In this document: in pieces, positions 16,701 through 26,139 of the stretch
How the letters are laid out: the number at the start of each line of letters is the position of its first letter
How positions within the stretch are numbered: position 1 is the stretch's first letter
Source: Anaerobacillus alkalilacustris
Lineage (GTDB): Bacteria > Bacillota > Bacilli > Bacillales > Anaerobacillaceae
Length of the DNA: 58,852 nt
Reading direction: 5' to 3'
NCBI RefSeq assembly: GCF_001866005.1
Contig: NZ_MLQR01000017.1
Coordinates: 101 to 58,952, forward strand
The notes under the pieces: generated by a model
The model's database searches: none
What the model was told of the DNA's origin: nothing
The model's input: only the letters and a program-made list of their open reading frames with translations
Made by a program: the position numbers and the translations under genes

Positions 16701-17666
16701 ATGGAAAAAAATTTAGCAGTCGAAAAACAAATTCCACCACAATCTCCAAAAGCTAAAAAACGAGAGAAACTATGGAGACAAATTAAGAAAAACAAAATGA
16801 TTTATTTAATGATTACTCCAGGTATTTTGTATTTCTTAATTTATAAGTATTTACCTATGTACGGGCTAGTAATTGCTTTTCAAGATTACAAACCTTATTT
16901 GGGAATTTCAGATAGTGAATGGGTAGGATTAAAGCATTTTGAACGACTATTTACAAGTGCAGAATTTGGAATGATCTTTAAAAATACGTTAACCTTATTC
17001 GCAATGCAAATATTTATTTACTTCCCGATACCAATTATTTTAGCACTTATGCTTAATGAAGTAAGAAAAGAATTTTTCAAACGAAGTATTCAAACTTTAA
17101 TTTATATTCCTCATTTTATGTCATGGGTTGTAATCGTTTCCATTAGTTATGTAATGCTAACTTTAGATGGTGGTTTAATCAACGGTCTGTTAGAAGCAAT
17201 CGGCTTAAATAAAATAAACTTTTTACTAAATGCTGATTGGTTTAGACCGATGTACATTATTCAAGTCATTTGGAGAGAAGCAGGTTGGGGTACAATCATC
17301 TTCTTAGCGGCTATATCTGCTGTTGATCCATCTCTTTATGAAGCGGCAAGAATGGATGGTGCAAATCGTTTCCAACAAATGTGGCATATTACAATTCCGG
17401 CAATTAAAAGCGTAATCGTTGTCTTACTAATTTTAAAAGTTGGAGATGTTTTAGAGTTAGGTTTTGAGCATATCTTCCTATTATTAAATGCAGCTAATCG
17501 TGAAGTGGCAGAAATCTTTGATACGTATGTATATACTGCAGGTTTAAAGCAAGGTCAATTTAGTTACAGTACAGCAGTTGGGTTCTTTAAAGGGTTTGTA
17601 GGTTTAATTTTAATTATGTTCGCTAACTGGGCAGCTAAGAAAGCTGGAGAAGAAGGCGTATACTAA
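16701..17666 (+). CDS. ABC sugar permease, LplB/YteP type
   Basis: About 321 residues with six predicted membrane segments. The N-terminal motif YLMITPGILYFLIYKYLPMYGLVIAFQDY is replaced here by the close variant spanning about residues 33-65, typical of LplB-type permeases. The EAA loop is present as YEAARMDGANRFQQMWHITIP (about 210-230), which contacts the ATPase. I start at ATG 16701, 9 bases after AAAGG; ATG 16695 lies too close to that site. Together with the next gene it forms the channel for the lipoprotein at 14294. The substrate is likely a pectin-derived oligosaccharide by context. Confidence 0.88.
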   Translation: MEKNLAVEKQIPPQSPKAKKREKLWRQIKKNKMIYLMITPGILYFLIYKYLPMYGLVIAFQDYKPYLGISDSEWVGLKHFERLFTSAEFGMIFKNTLTLFAMQIFIYFPIPIILALMLNEVRKEFFKRSIQTLIYIPHFMSWVVIVSISYVMLTLDGGLINGLLEAIGLNKINFLLNADWFRPMYIIQVIWREAGWGTIIFLAAISAVDPSLYEAARMDGANRFQQMWHITIPAIKSVIVVLLILKVGDVLELGFEHIFLLLNAANREVAEIFDTYVYTAGLKQGQFSYSTAVGFFKGFVGLILIMFANWAAKKAGEEGVY

Positions 17667-17694
17667 AGCTCATTAATTAAAGGAGGTTATTTAA

Positions 17695-18570
17695 ATGGTT
17701 GAAGATAAAACATTAGGAAGTAGAGTATTTAATATTACTAATAATACTTTACTTATTATCATTGCATTTCTTACTGTTATACCATTTGTACACGTAATTG
17801 CTGCTTCGTTTGCAACAAGTGCAGAATTAGCTGAAAAGAGGTTCCTATTATTTCCAACGGTTTTTAGTTTAGACGCGTATCGTTATATTTTCTCAACAGA
17901 TACTATTATGAAGGCAATGGGGATCTCCGTATTAGTTACAGTAGGTGGAACACTCTGGAGTATGTTTATGTCAACGCTTACTGCTTATGGACTTTCACGT
18001 CGTGACTTAGTGGGTAGAAGACAAATCACATTCTTCATTATTTTTACAATGTTATTTAATGGTGGGATGATCCCAACATTCTTAGTAGTTCAACAAACAG
18101 GATTAATGAACTCTTTACTAGCTTTAATCATTCCTGTATCTATTAACGCATTCAATATGATTATTTTACGTAGTTTCTTCCAAAACTTACCTGCTGGACT
18201 TGAAGAATCAGCAAAAATTGATGGATGCGGAGATTTTGGAATTTTATTCAGAATTGTCATTCCGTGTTCGTTACCAGCAATTGCAACCATCTCACTTTTC
18301 TATGCTGTTACGTATTGGAACACTTATATGCACGCTGTTTTATATATTAGCGACTCGTCTAAGTGGCCAGTGCAAATCTTATTACGTCAAATTGTAGTAC
18401 TAGCTACTGGAATGAACTACGATGGAGCTAACTATACTGATGTTCCACCACCAGAAATTACAATTAAAATGGCTGTAATCGTTGTAGCTACTTTACCTGT
18501 ATTAATGGTATATCCGTTCATTCAAAAGTACTTTGCAAAAGGTGCATTACTTGGTTCGGTAAAAGGATAA
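17695..18570 (+). CDS. ABC sugar permease, LplC/YtcP type
   Basis: 291 residues and six predicted membrane segments. The EAA loop LEESAKIDGCGDFGILFRIVIP is near 180-200, and the C-terminal KYFAKGALLGSVKG is the characteristic ending of this permease subgroup. AAAGGAGG lies 7 bases before the ATG and the gene follows its partner permease by 28 bases. It pairs with 16701-17666 to import oligosaccharides in the YtcQ-YteP-YtcP manner known for B. subtilis rhamnogalacturonan fragments. Confidence 0.88.
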   Translation: MVEDKTLGSRVFNITNNTLLIIIAFLTVIPFVHVIAASFATSAELAEKRFLLFPTVFSLDAYRYIFSTDTIMKAMGISVLVTVGGTLWSMFMSTLTAYGLSRRDLVGRRQITFFIIFTMLFNGGMIPTFLVVQQTGLMNSLLALIIPVSINAFNMIILRSFFQNLPAGLEESAKIDGCGDFGILFRIVIPCSLPAIATISLFYAVTYWNTYMHAVLYISDSSKWPVQILLRQIVVLATGMNYDGANYTDVPPPEITIKMAVIVVATLPVLMVYPFIQKYFAKGALLGSVKG

Positions 18571-18585
18571 TAAATTATACCAACA

Positions 18586-18670
18586 GGAATATGCTATTCT
18601 ACACTCACAAGAAGTAAATACTAGATTAGTATTTACTTCGAAATGACAAGATGCATATTCCTTTTGTTTT
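18586..18670 (+). terminator. Nested intercistronic hairpin between permease and GH43 genes
   Basis: The outer stem is GGAATATGC (18586-18594) with GCATATTCC (18653-18661), followed by TTTTGTTTT. The inner stem is GAAGTAAATACTA (18611-18623) with TAGTATTTACTTC (18627-18639), 13 perfect pairs around a 3-base loop. It could be a partial terminator or an RNA-stability element that sets different levels of importer and enzymes. Confidence 0.65.
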
Positions 18671-18687
18671 AGAGGTGTGCATAGGTA

Positions 18688-20142
18688 ATGAATACAAGTT
18701 TGGTTAGTAATTCTAGTGGAGATATAAAAAATGGGTTCTATATTAACCCGATTCTTAAAGGGAATTATGCGGACCCTTCAATAATTAGAGTTGATGATAA
18801 TTACTATATGGTAAACACGTCCTATAAATACTTGCCTGGGTTAATCATTTGGCATTCAAAAGATCTTGTGAATTGGCAACCTATCTCAACAGCATTAGAC
18901 AAATTAGTTGGAGATGTCTGGGCACCAGAGTTTGTTTATTACGAGGATATGTATTATATATATTTTCCAGCGAATAAAACAAATTGGGTAGTTACTGCTA
19001 AAGACCCTAAAGGACCTTGGAGTGAGCCGATAAATCTTAATACAAAATATATAGATCCTGGCCATGTAGTAGGCCCGGATAACAAAAGATATTTACATTT
19101 ATCTGGTGGTCATATGGTACAGCTATCCGACGACGGTCTATCAATAGTGGGTGAAATCCAAAAAGTGTATGAGCCCTGGAAGTATCCCGATGACTGGGAA
19201 GTAGAAGCGTTCAGCCCTGAAGGCCCAAAATTAACCTACAGAACTGGATATTACTACATGACAATAGCTGTTGGCGGTACAGCTGGCCCACCAACCAGTC
19301 ATATGGTAGCTTCTTCTAGATCGAAAACTCCTTGGGGACCTTGGGAGCATTCACCATACAATCCAATTATTAAAACAAGTTCTAAAGAAGAACGTTGGTG
19401 GTCCCAAGGTCATGGAACCCTGGTTGATACACTTTTAGGAGAATGGTGGATGATTTTTCATGCTTATGAAAGTGGCTTCCAAACTCTTGGGAGACAAACG
19501 TTACTTTTACCAATTGAATGGACTGAGGGTGGGTGGTACAAAGTACCCAACGGCATTAGTGTAGAACAAGCAATTAAAAAACCATTAGGAGAAAGTCTTA
19601 GTCATGGTTTACCAATAAAAGATAACTTTGAAGGGGAAAAGGTTGGATATCAATGGCAAACGTATGGCGAAGTTAACCGAGAACGATTTGAAGTAGCGAA
19701 TAGGTCGCTTACGATAACTGGACATAATGAAAATAATGTTGCTCCATTATTATATATGGCATTAGACAAGGCATATGAGGTTGAAATAGATGTTTCTGTT
19801 GAAGAAAACGTTGAAGGTAAATTCATGTTGTATTATAACGAGACAGCCTTTTTGGGTCTTTCTGTCACTACCGAAGGAATTCAACATTTCCGTACATTTA
19901 AAAAATATAAAGTAATTCCTTATGAAGGAAAAACTGTTCGCTTAAAAATAAAAAATAATCATCATATTATTTCGTTTTATTATCTAGATAAGATAGGTAG
20001 ATGGAAAAAATACGATAAAGTTCTTGAGGCTTCAGGGTTTCATCACAATACACTTGGAGGTTTCCTAAGCTTGAGAATTGGTTTAGAAGCTATCGGGGAA
20101 GGTAAAGCAACATTTAAGAACTTTGAATATAGACAATTGTAA
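18688..20142 (+). CDS. GH43-family glycosidase (first of three)
   Basis: 484 residues, no signal peptide. The five-bladed propeller of GH43 is indicated by the three acidic residues: base Asp in NYADPSII (about 30), pKa-modulating Asp in YIDPGHV and acid Glu in SPEGPKL. An additional beta-sandwich domain follows from about 320 (DNFEGEKVGYQWQTYGEVNR), as in beta-xylosidase/arabinofuranosidase enzymes. Cytoplasmic removal of xylose or arabinose from imported pectin oligosaccharides is likely. The subfamily and sugar cannot be settled from sequence reading. It heads the enzyme part of the operon after a structured spacer. Confidence 0.88.
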   Translation: MNTSLVSNSSGDIKNGFYINPILKGNYADPSIIRVDDNYYMVNTSYKYLPGLIIWHSKDLVNWQPISTALDKLVGDVWAPEFVYYEDMYYIYFPANKTNWVVTAKDPKGPWSEPINLNTKYIDPGHVVGPDNKRYLHLSGGHMVQLSDDGLSIVGEIQKVYEPWKYPDDWEVEAFSPEGPKLTYRTGYYYMTIAVGGTAGPPTSHMVASSRSKTPWGPWEHSPYNPIIKTSSKEERWWSQGHGTLVDTLLGEWWMIFHAYESGFQTLGRQTLLLPIEWTEGGWYKVPNGISVEQAIKKPLGESLSHGLPIKDNFEGEKVGYQWQTYGEVNRERFEVANRSLTITGHNENNVAPLLYMALDKAYEVEIDVSVEENVEGKFMLYYNETAFLGLSVTTEGIQHFRTFKKYKVIPYEGKTVRLKIKNNHHIISFYYLDKIGRWKKYDKVLEASGFHHNTLGGFLSLRIGLEAIGEGKATFKNFEYRQL

Positions 20143-20162
20143 AAGTAGGAGGAAAATTAACA

Positions 20163-21689
20163 ATGGTATTTTACGACGTAACAAATTACGGAGCTTTAGG
20201 CGATCAAAAAACTGATAATACAGAAGCATTTGCAAGAGCTATTCAAGAATGTGCAGAAAACGGTGGTGGAACAGTTTACATTCCAGCAGGAACATATTTA
20301 ACAGGGCCAATTCATCTGAAAAGTAATATCACTTTATATGTAGAAGCTGGAGCGCTAATCTTATTTGATACGAACTTTGATGTATATGCTCCAGTTCAAA
20401 CGAGATGGTCTGGATATGAGTGTTATGGTTATTCTCCACTTATTTACGGTAATGGGTTAAAAAATGTTGCTATTAAAGGGCACGGTACGTTTGATGGTCA
20501 AGGGCAAGCATGGTGGGAAGTTTATCACCAAATTAAAAATGGAGATGTTTATTCTTCAGAACGAACAAAAGAAATTGCTGAGTTAAACAAAAACGTTATG
20601 TCCGATCCAAATACAAACTTAGTTGAATGGGACTCACAATTTTTACGCCCAGCTTTATTACAACTATTTAATTGTGAGAACGTTACTTTGGAAGGGGTTA
20701 CATTACAGAATTCACCGTTTTGGAATACGCATCTAGTTTATTGTAACCATGTAAATGTAAGTAAAGTCACTATTAAAAATCCTTGGGACACGCCAAATGG
20801 AGATGGTCTTGATATTGATTCGTGCTCGAATGTAAGAGTGTCAGATAGCCATTTTGATGTAGGTGATGATTGCTTATGTTTAAAATCAGGAATTAATGAA
20901 GATGGAAGACGAGTTGGAAAACCGACAGAAAATGTAACTGTTACAAATTGTACGATGATTCATGGACATGGTGGCGTTGTAATGGGTAGTGAGAACTCAG
21001 GTGGAATAAAAAATATTACCATTTCTAACTGTGTATTTATCGGTACAGACCGTGGAATTCGATTAAAAACGAATCGAGCTCGTGGTTCTTATATGAAAAA
21101 CATCTTAATTAATAACATTTATATGGAAAAGGTATTTTGTGCATTTGCGATTAATTCTTTTTACCGGTATGGGGTGGATGTTAATGATCCGACAATGAAT
21201 GCTCCAGAAGCTATTCCTGTAACAGAGAAAACTCCCAAAATAGAACATATCAAGATCAGTAACGTTACAGCTAAAGAAGTTCGTGCAGCTGCAGCATTTG
21301 TTTATGGACTGCCAGAAATGCCGATAGAAGATGTTTCTTTGAGTAATGTTACGTTTGAAATGACCACAGATCCAAACGAGAAAGGTGGAGAGCCAGACAT
21401 GGTAAAAGAAGAAATTATTATGGCTGGTGAAGGAATTTATTGTAAACATGTGAAAGGTATGGAGTTTGACCGAGTTCGTATAGAAACTCGTCAAGGTCCA
21501 GCATTAACGATGGAAGAAGTAGAAGATGTAGATATCAACAACGTTACTATGAAAAAAACACATCAAGAAACACCTGTTGTGAAATTAAACAAAGTAAACG
21601 ATGTTGCGATCAACGGACGTCAATCACAAATTTATTCTGAAACGTACTTGGAAGTAGAGAATAGTAGTGGTGGTACAATATATCGTTAA
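20163..21689 (+). CDS. GH28 polygalacturonase-family enzyme (first)
   Basis: 508 residues with a right-handed beta-helix. The GH28 catalytic motifs are present: NGDGLDI (variant of NTDG), GDDC, HGHGG and RLKT. The N-terminus DVTNYGALGDQKTDNTEAF is the usual start of pectin-active helix enzymes. No signal peptide, so an exo-acting or oligosaccharide-active cytoplasmic enzyme is more likely than a secreted endo-polygalacturonase. The 40-residue insertion with Trp/Glu before FLRPALLQLF matches exo-type relatives. AGGAGG lies before the ATG, 20 bases after the GH43 stop. Confidence 0.9.
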   Translation: MVFYDVTNYGALGDQKTDNTEAFARAIQECAENGGGTVYIPAGTYLTGPIHLKSNITLYVEAGALILFDTNFDVYAPVQTRWSGYECYGYSPLIYGNGLKNVAIKGHGTFDGQGQAWWEVYHQIKNGDVYSSERTKEIAELNKNVMSDPNTNLVEWDSQFLRPALLQLFNCENVTLEGVTLQNSPFWNTHLVYCNHVNVSKVTIKNPWDTPNGDGLDIDSCSNVRVSDSHFDVGDDCLCLKSGINEDGRRVGKPTENVTVTNCTMIHGHGGVVMGSENSGGIKNITISNCVFIGTDRGIRLKTNRARGSYMKNILINNIYMEKVFCAFAINSFYRYGVDVNDPTMNAPEAIPVTEKTPKIEHIKISNVTAKEVRAAAAFVYGLPEMPIEDVSLSNVTFEMTTDPNEKGGEPDMVKEEIIMAGEGIYCKHVKGMEFDRVRIETRQGPALTMEEVEDVDINNVTMKKTHQETPVVKLNKVNDVAINGRQSQIYSETYLEVENSSGGTIYR

Positions 21690-21758
21690 AAAAAGTAAGA
21701 TGCTGAGCATTGGCTTGGCTTCTTACCACACATTTATATATTTTTTGGAGGACTGATT

Positions 21759-23321
21759 ATGGAAACAAAAATAAGTTCAAACCATGTATGGTCGGCTGAT
21801 CTAGGAAATGGTTATTATCAAAATCCCATTTTATATGCTGATTATTCAGATCCAGATGTAATTCGAGTAGGTAAAGACTTTTTTATGGTTTCTTCAAGTT
21901 TTAATATGTCTCCTTGTCTTCCAATCTTACATTCTACTGATTTAGTAAATTGGAAGATAGTTAACCATGTTTGTGAAAAGTTTCCTTTTGAAGGTTACGA
22001 TAAGCCAAGACATGGTGATGGTGTGTGGGCACCAAGTATTCGTTACCATGATGGCTTCTTTTGGGTGTTTTTCGGAGCACCAGATGAAGGGATTTTCATG
22101 AGTAAAACGAAGGACCCGTTTGGAAAGTGGTCGCCACTACATTTAGTAAAGAAAGTAAAGGGTTGGATTGATGCTTGTCCATTCTGGGATGAAGATGGGC
22201 AAGCGTATCTGGTTAATGCTTTTGCTAGAAGTAGAATTGGCTTTAAAAGTATATTACACATCAGTAGAATGAAGCCAGATGGAACAGAATTATTAGATGA
22301 CGGTGTTCATATTTTTGACGGTAATCTTCATCACGAAACAATTGAAGGCCCAAAAATGTATAAACTCAATGGATATTACTATATATTTGCACCAGCTGGT
22401 GGGGTTGCAACAGGTTGGCAAACAATCTTGCGCTCAAAATCTATCTTTGGTCCCTATGAAGATAAAATCGTACTTCATAAAGGAGAAACAGAAATTAACG
22501 GACCACACCAAGGTGGATGGGTTGAATTAGAAAACGGTGAGAACTGGTTTATACATTTTCAAGACAAAGGTGCCTACGGAAGAATTACACATCTTCAACC
22601 AATGAAATGGGAAAATGACTGGCCGGTGATGGGATATAATGTAAATCAAAATGGAATAGGTGAACCAGTTATCCGGTGGAAAAAACCGAATGTCTCAGCG
22701 TTGCAAAATGAGATTATCATTCCACAAACATCTGATGAATTTGATGGTACTTCTTTAGGGCTTCAATGGCAATGGCGAGCAAATCAAAATCATGAATGGT
22801 ATCAGTTAGGTGTAAAAGAAAGTCAATTAAGACTTTTCGCAAGCAGCTTACCAGAAGATGCTGAGACATTGTATGATGCAGGACAAATATTAACGCAAAA
22901 ACTTCCTGCGCCTGACTTTTCGGCAACGACAAAACTTGCCTTTCATCCAGAACGTAATGAGGATTATTGTGGGCTAATGATTTTTGGCCTTAAATATTCA
23001 GGAATTAAACTTAGAAAATCCGAAACGGGCGTAACGTTACTTCATTTTATAGGTGAAAATAACGATGAAATAACAGTTGAAAAACAAGAAGTAATAGCAG
23101 AGGTAAATTCAAAGATCATTTACTTGAAGGTTGATGTAAGTGAAGGAGCTGTTTGTCAGTTTAAATATAGTTATGATAATGAGAGTTATCAATCTGTAGG
23201 GCAGCCATTTATAGCAACCGAAGGAAAATGGGTCGGGGCTCAAGTAGGTATCTTTTGTGTAAACAAAGGAAAGAAAGAGAGCCAAGGCTATGTAGATGTT
23301 GACTGGTTTAGAATAAAATAA
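21759..23321 (+). CDS. GH43-family glycosidase (second)
   Basis: 520 residues, cytoplasmic. Catalytic Asp in YSDPDVI (about 30), second Asp in WIDACPFWDEDG and Glu in TIEGPKMYK give a complete GH43 triad. From about 330 there is a concanavalin-like C-terminal domain (SDEFDGTSLGLQWQWRANQ), as in XynB-type beta-xylosidases. Of the three GH43 enzymes its N-terminal half is closest in layout to beta-xylosidase-type members (CPFWDEDG, GPHQGGWVEL). It follows the GH28 gene by 69 bases with a TTGGAGG site, so it is part of the same operon. Confidence 0.88.
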   Translation: METKISSNHVWSADLGNGYYQNPILYADYSDPDVIRVGKDFFMVSSSFNMSPCLPILHSTDLVNWKIVNHVCEKFPFEGYDKPRHGDGVWAPSIRYHDGFFWVFFGAPDEGIFMSKTKDPFGKWSPLHLVKKVKGWIDACPFWDEDGQAYLVNAFARSRIGFKSILHISRMKPDGTELLDDGVHIFDGNLHHETIEGPKMYKLNGYYYIFAPAGGVATGWQTILRSKSIFGPYEDKIVLHKGETEINGPHQGGWVELENGENWFIHFQDKGAYGRITHLQPMKWENDWPVMGYNVNQNGIGEPVIRWKKPNVSALQNEIIIPQTSDEFDGTSLGLQWQWRANQNHEWYQLGVKESQLRLFASSLPEDAETLYDAGQILTQKLPAPDFSATTKLAFHPERNEDYCGLMIFGLKYSGIKLRKSETGVTLLHFIGENNDEITVEKQEVIAEVNSKIIYLKVDVSEGAVCQFKYSYDNESYQSVGQPFIATEGKWVGAQVGIFCVNKGKKESQGYVDVDWFRIK

Positions 23322-23331
23322 AGAACTAAAA

Positions 23332-23364
23332 AAAGGGAAAGGGATATTTATTCCCTTTCCTATA
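23332..23364 (+). terminator. Hairpin between the second and third GH43 genes
   Basis: GGAAAGGGA (23336-23344) pairs with TCCCTTTCC (23352-23360). It is followed by TATATAAAC instead of a T-run, so it is a weak terminator at best and may be a processing or stability hairpin. Confidence 0.5.
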
Positions 23365-23504
23365 TAAACAGTGAGTGTAAAAGATTAAATGTAGAAGTAA
23401 AAAAAATAAGTACTTAACATTTGAAGGTTAGACACCATAGCATTCTACATTCAACATTTTCCATTCAAATATTTTTAAATATATTCGGAGAGGAAGACTA
23501 TAAA

Positions 23505-25067
23505 ATGAAAACTTTTAACAACCCTATTATTCCTGGCTTTTATCCGGACCCTTCTATCTGCAGAGTCGATGAAGATTACTACTTAGTAACTTCTACATTT
23601 GAATATTTTCCTGGTGTTCCAATCTTTCATAGTAAAGATTTAGTGAATTGGAGACAAATAGGCCATGTTTTAGATCGACCTTCGCAATTAAATTTAGATG
23701 GAACACCAAACTCAAGAGGAATATATGCCCCAACAATCCGTTATAATAACGGAGTCTTTTATATGGTTACAACCTTTGTAGTATCTGCTACAGGGACACG
23801 TATAAACTTTTATGTTACAGCTACAGATCCAAGTGGTCCATGGTCTGATCCAAATTGGTTAGAGGATGCCCCAGGAATTGATCCTTCCTTATTTTTTGAT
23901 GAAGATGGGAAGGTTTATTATACTGGTAATCGTGTACCACCAGAAGGACCACAATATCCAAAACATGTTGAGATCTGGATGCAAGAGATAGACTTAGAAA
24001 AGAAACAGTTAGTAGGTCCGAAGTATAGTTTATGGGATGGGGCTTTAAAACAAATTCACGCTCAAGAAGCTCCGCATCTTTATAAAATTAACGGCTGGTA
24101 TTATTTGTTGATTGCTGAAGGAGGTACTGGGTTTACTCATTCCGCTACAATCGCTCGAAGTAAATCAATCACTGGACCGTATGAAGTCTGTAAAACAAAT
24201 CCAATTTTGACTCATCGTCATTTAGGTAGAGGTTATCCGATTCAAAGTGTAGGTCATGCGGATATCGTCGAAACCCAAAATGGAGAATGGTGGATGGTTT
24301 GTTTAGCTACTCGCCCATACGGTGGAAATTATCGTAACTTAGGTAGGGAGACATTTTTAGTGCCATTTATTTGGGAGGAAGGGTGGCCAGTCGTAAACCC
24401 AGGTAAAGGGATCATAGAAGGGGAAATGCCTTTTCCTAACTTAACAGAAAAGCGTTGGGGTAGTGAAGCAGTATGTGACCATTTTGAAAATCCAGAATTA
24501 GACTTAAAATGGAACTTTATTAGAACGCCAAGGGACCAATTTTGGTCCTTACTAGAGCGGCCCGGCTTTTTACGTTTAAAAAACAAAAAAGAAGTGATCA
24601 CCGAAGAAGTAAATCCATGTTTTGTTGGTCGTAGGCAACAACATATGAATTTTTCCGTACGAACAAAGATGGAATTTCTTCCAATGAATAATGGTGAAGT
24701 AGCAGGGCTTGTATTGCTACAAAATCATAACTATCACATGAGGTTAGAGTATGGGCTAGAAGATCATAAGACATCTATTAGATTAATAAAAAGGAATGGA
24801 GGGAAAGATCAGTTACTTGCTTATATACCTTTAAAAGTTGGTATCCTTTATATAAAAGTAGAAGCAGTTGGTCAATCTTATAGTTTTTATTATGGAACAT
24901 CATCTGAAGAGTGGAAAGTCGTACACGAGAATGTTGATGGTACTATATTAAGCTCTGATGTGGCTGGTGGTTTCGTTGGGGCTTATATTGGAATGTATGC
25001 GACAAGTAATGGTTATGAGAGTAATAATTTTGTAGACTTTGATTGGTTTGAATATGTTGGCTATTAA
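23505..25067 (+). CDS. GH43-family beta-xylosidase-type enzyme (third)
   Basis: 520 residues from ATG 23505, chosen because of GGAGAGGAAG upstream; an in-frame extension to 23421 has a non-typical N-terminus. Catalytic residues: Asp in FYPDPSI (about 14), Asp in GIDPSLFFDEDG and Glu in QEAPHLYK. HRHLGRGYPIQSVGHADIVET and the C-terminal beta-sandwich (from about 320) match XynB-type beta-xylosidase/alpha-arabinofuranosidases. No signal peptide. It gives the operon a third GH43, so side chains with xylose or arabinose are a key part of the substrate. Confidence 0.88.
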   Translation: MKTFNNPIIPGFYPDPSICRVDEDYYLVTSTFEYFPGVPIFHSKDLVNWRQIGHVLDRPSQLNLDGTPNSRGIYAPTIRYNNGVFYMVTTFVVSATGTRINFYVTATDPSGPWSDPNWLEDAPGIDPSLFFDEDGKVYYTGNRVPPEGPQYPKHVEIWMQEIDLEKKQLVGPKYSLWDGALKQIHAQEAPHLYKINGWYYLLIAEGGTGFTHSATIARSKSITGPYEVCKTNPILTHRHLGRGYPIQSVGHADIVETQNGEWWMVCLATRPYGGNYRNLGRETFLVPFIWEEGWPVVNPGKGIIEGEMPFPNLTEKRWGSEAVCDHFENPELDLKWNFIRTPRDQFWSLLERPGFLRLKNKKEVITEEVNPCFVGRRQQHMNFSVRTKMEFLPMNNGEVAGLVLLQNHNYHMRLEYGLEDHKTSIRLIKRNGGKDQLLAYIPLKVGILYIKVEAVGQSYSFYYGTSSEEWKVVHENVDGTILSSDVAGGFVGAYIGMYATSNGYESNNFVDFDWFEYVGY

Positions 25068-25285
25068 ATCTTTAACCTATTATTAAGAGATTAACAGAGT
25101 AATGCAAAACTACTATTCAATTTACTTTGGATAAAAGGAAACAGTTACCTACTAAATCAGTAGTGAAAAGGTTTACAACATTTGTTTAGTAAACTAAAAT
25201 AAGTATATAGAATTAAAATAGTAGAATGCGATCTTTATTATAAAAGTGTTAGCCAAATTTCCGAATGAGAGAGGGGTTAGTAGCT

Positions 25286-25933
25286 ATGGAAATGGGCGGA
25301 TTAATGGGAGGTTTTTACAGAGTTAGTGTTCATATTTCAAGGCTTGCTTATGTAAATTTGCTTTGGATTATGTTTACATTACTAGGTGGCGTAGTTTTAG
25401 GAATTATGCCAGCAACTGTTGCGTTGTTTGCTATTACAAGGAAATGGGTCAACGGTCAAGATGAATTCCCAATCTTTAAAACGTATTGGAAGTATTATAA
25501 AGCAGAGTTTTTGAAATCTAATTTACTTGGGTTCATTCTTTTTGTACTAATTATCTTACTTTATAATAACTTTATGTTGTTACAAAATGATGTAATATGG
25601 ATGGATATAGTAAGATATATTCTATTCTTCCTTACTGTATTATTTGCAATTGTAGTTATTTTTCTTTTCCCGGTATATGTTCATTTTCAATTAAATTTGC
25701 CACAGTATTTAAGAGACGCTTTGTTTTTAGGATTAGGTTATCCTGTTCATACAGTACTCATTGGTGTAGGTATATTCTTATTACAAATGCTCTTTATGAA
25801 ATTACCAGGATTGATTCCGTTTTTTGCAATGAGCACAATTAGCTATTATATCATGTGGATGGCAAATACTACCTTTAACCATGTTGAAAAGAAAAGACAA
25901 GAGAAATTGCAAGCATCGCTTCAAGCTAATTAA
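25286..25933 (+). CDS. YesL-like DUF624 membrane protein
   Basis: About 215 residues with five to six predicted membrane segments. The start MEMGGLMGGFYRVS and the motif WIMFTLLGGVVLGIMPATVALFAITRKW are diagnostic of the DUF624/YesL family, which commonly accompanies ABC importers of the LplB/YtcP class. Its function is unknown. I choose ATG 25286, about 8 bases behind GAGAGGGG. B. subtilis yesL lies in the rhamnogalacturonan gene set, which agrees with the present context. Confidence 0.85.
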   Translation: MEMGGLMGGFYRVSVHISRLAYVNLLWIMFTLLGGVVLGIMPATVALFAITRKWVNGQDEFPIFKTYWKYYKAEFLKSNLLGFILFVLIILLYNNFMLLQNDVIWMDIVRYILFFLTVLFAIVVIFLFPVYVHFQLNLPQYLRDALFLGLGYPVHTVLIGVGIFLLQMLFMKLPGLIPFFAMSTISYYIMWMANTTFNHVEKKRQEKLQASLQAN

Positions 25934-25942
25934 ACAAATCTA

Positions 25943-25972
25943 TCCACCAGTTAAACTACTGGTGGAATTTTA
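25943..25972 (+). terminator. Terminator after the YesL-like gene
   Basis: TCCACCAGT (25943-25951) and ACTGGTGGA (25958-25966) form a 9-pair stem with a 6-base loop, followed by ATTTTAAT. It lies 10 bases after the stop. Confidence 0.75.
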
Positions 25973-26139
25973 ATATGAAATGAATGGATTACAGATTGGG
26001 TATCCTCTAAATAATAATGTAATTCCACTCTTAAGGAGCAGTAAGATCTCCACCTCAAATGTTTAGTAGAAAGTATAGGTGGTGAAGGTTAAATTCGCTA
26101 AAACTAAGAGGCGATACGTTTATTAAAAAGGAGGAGCTT

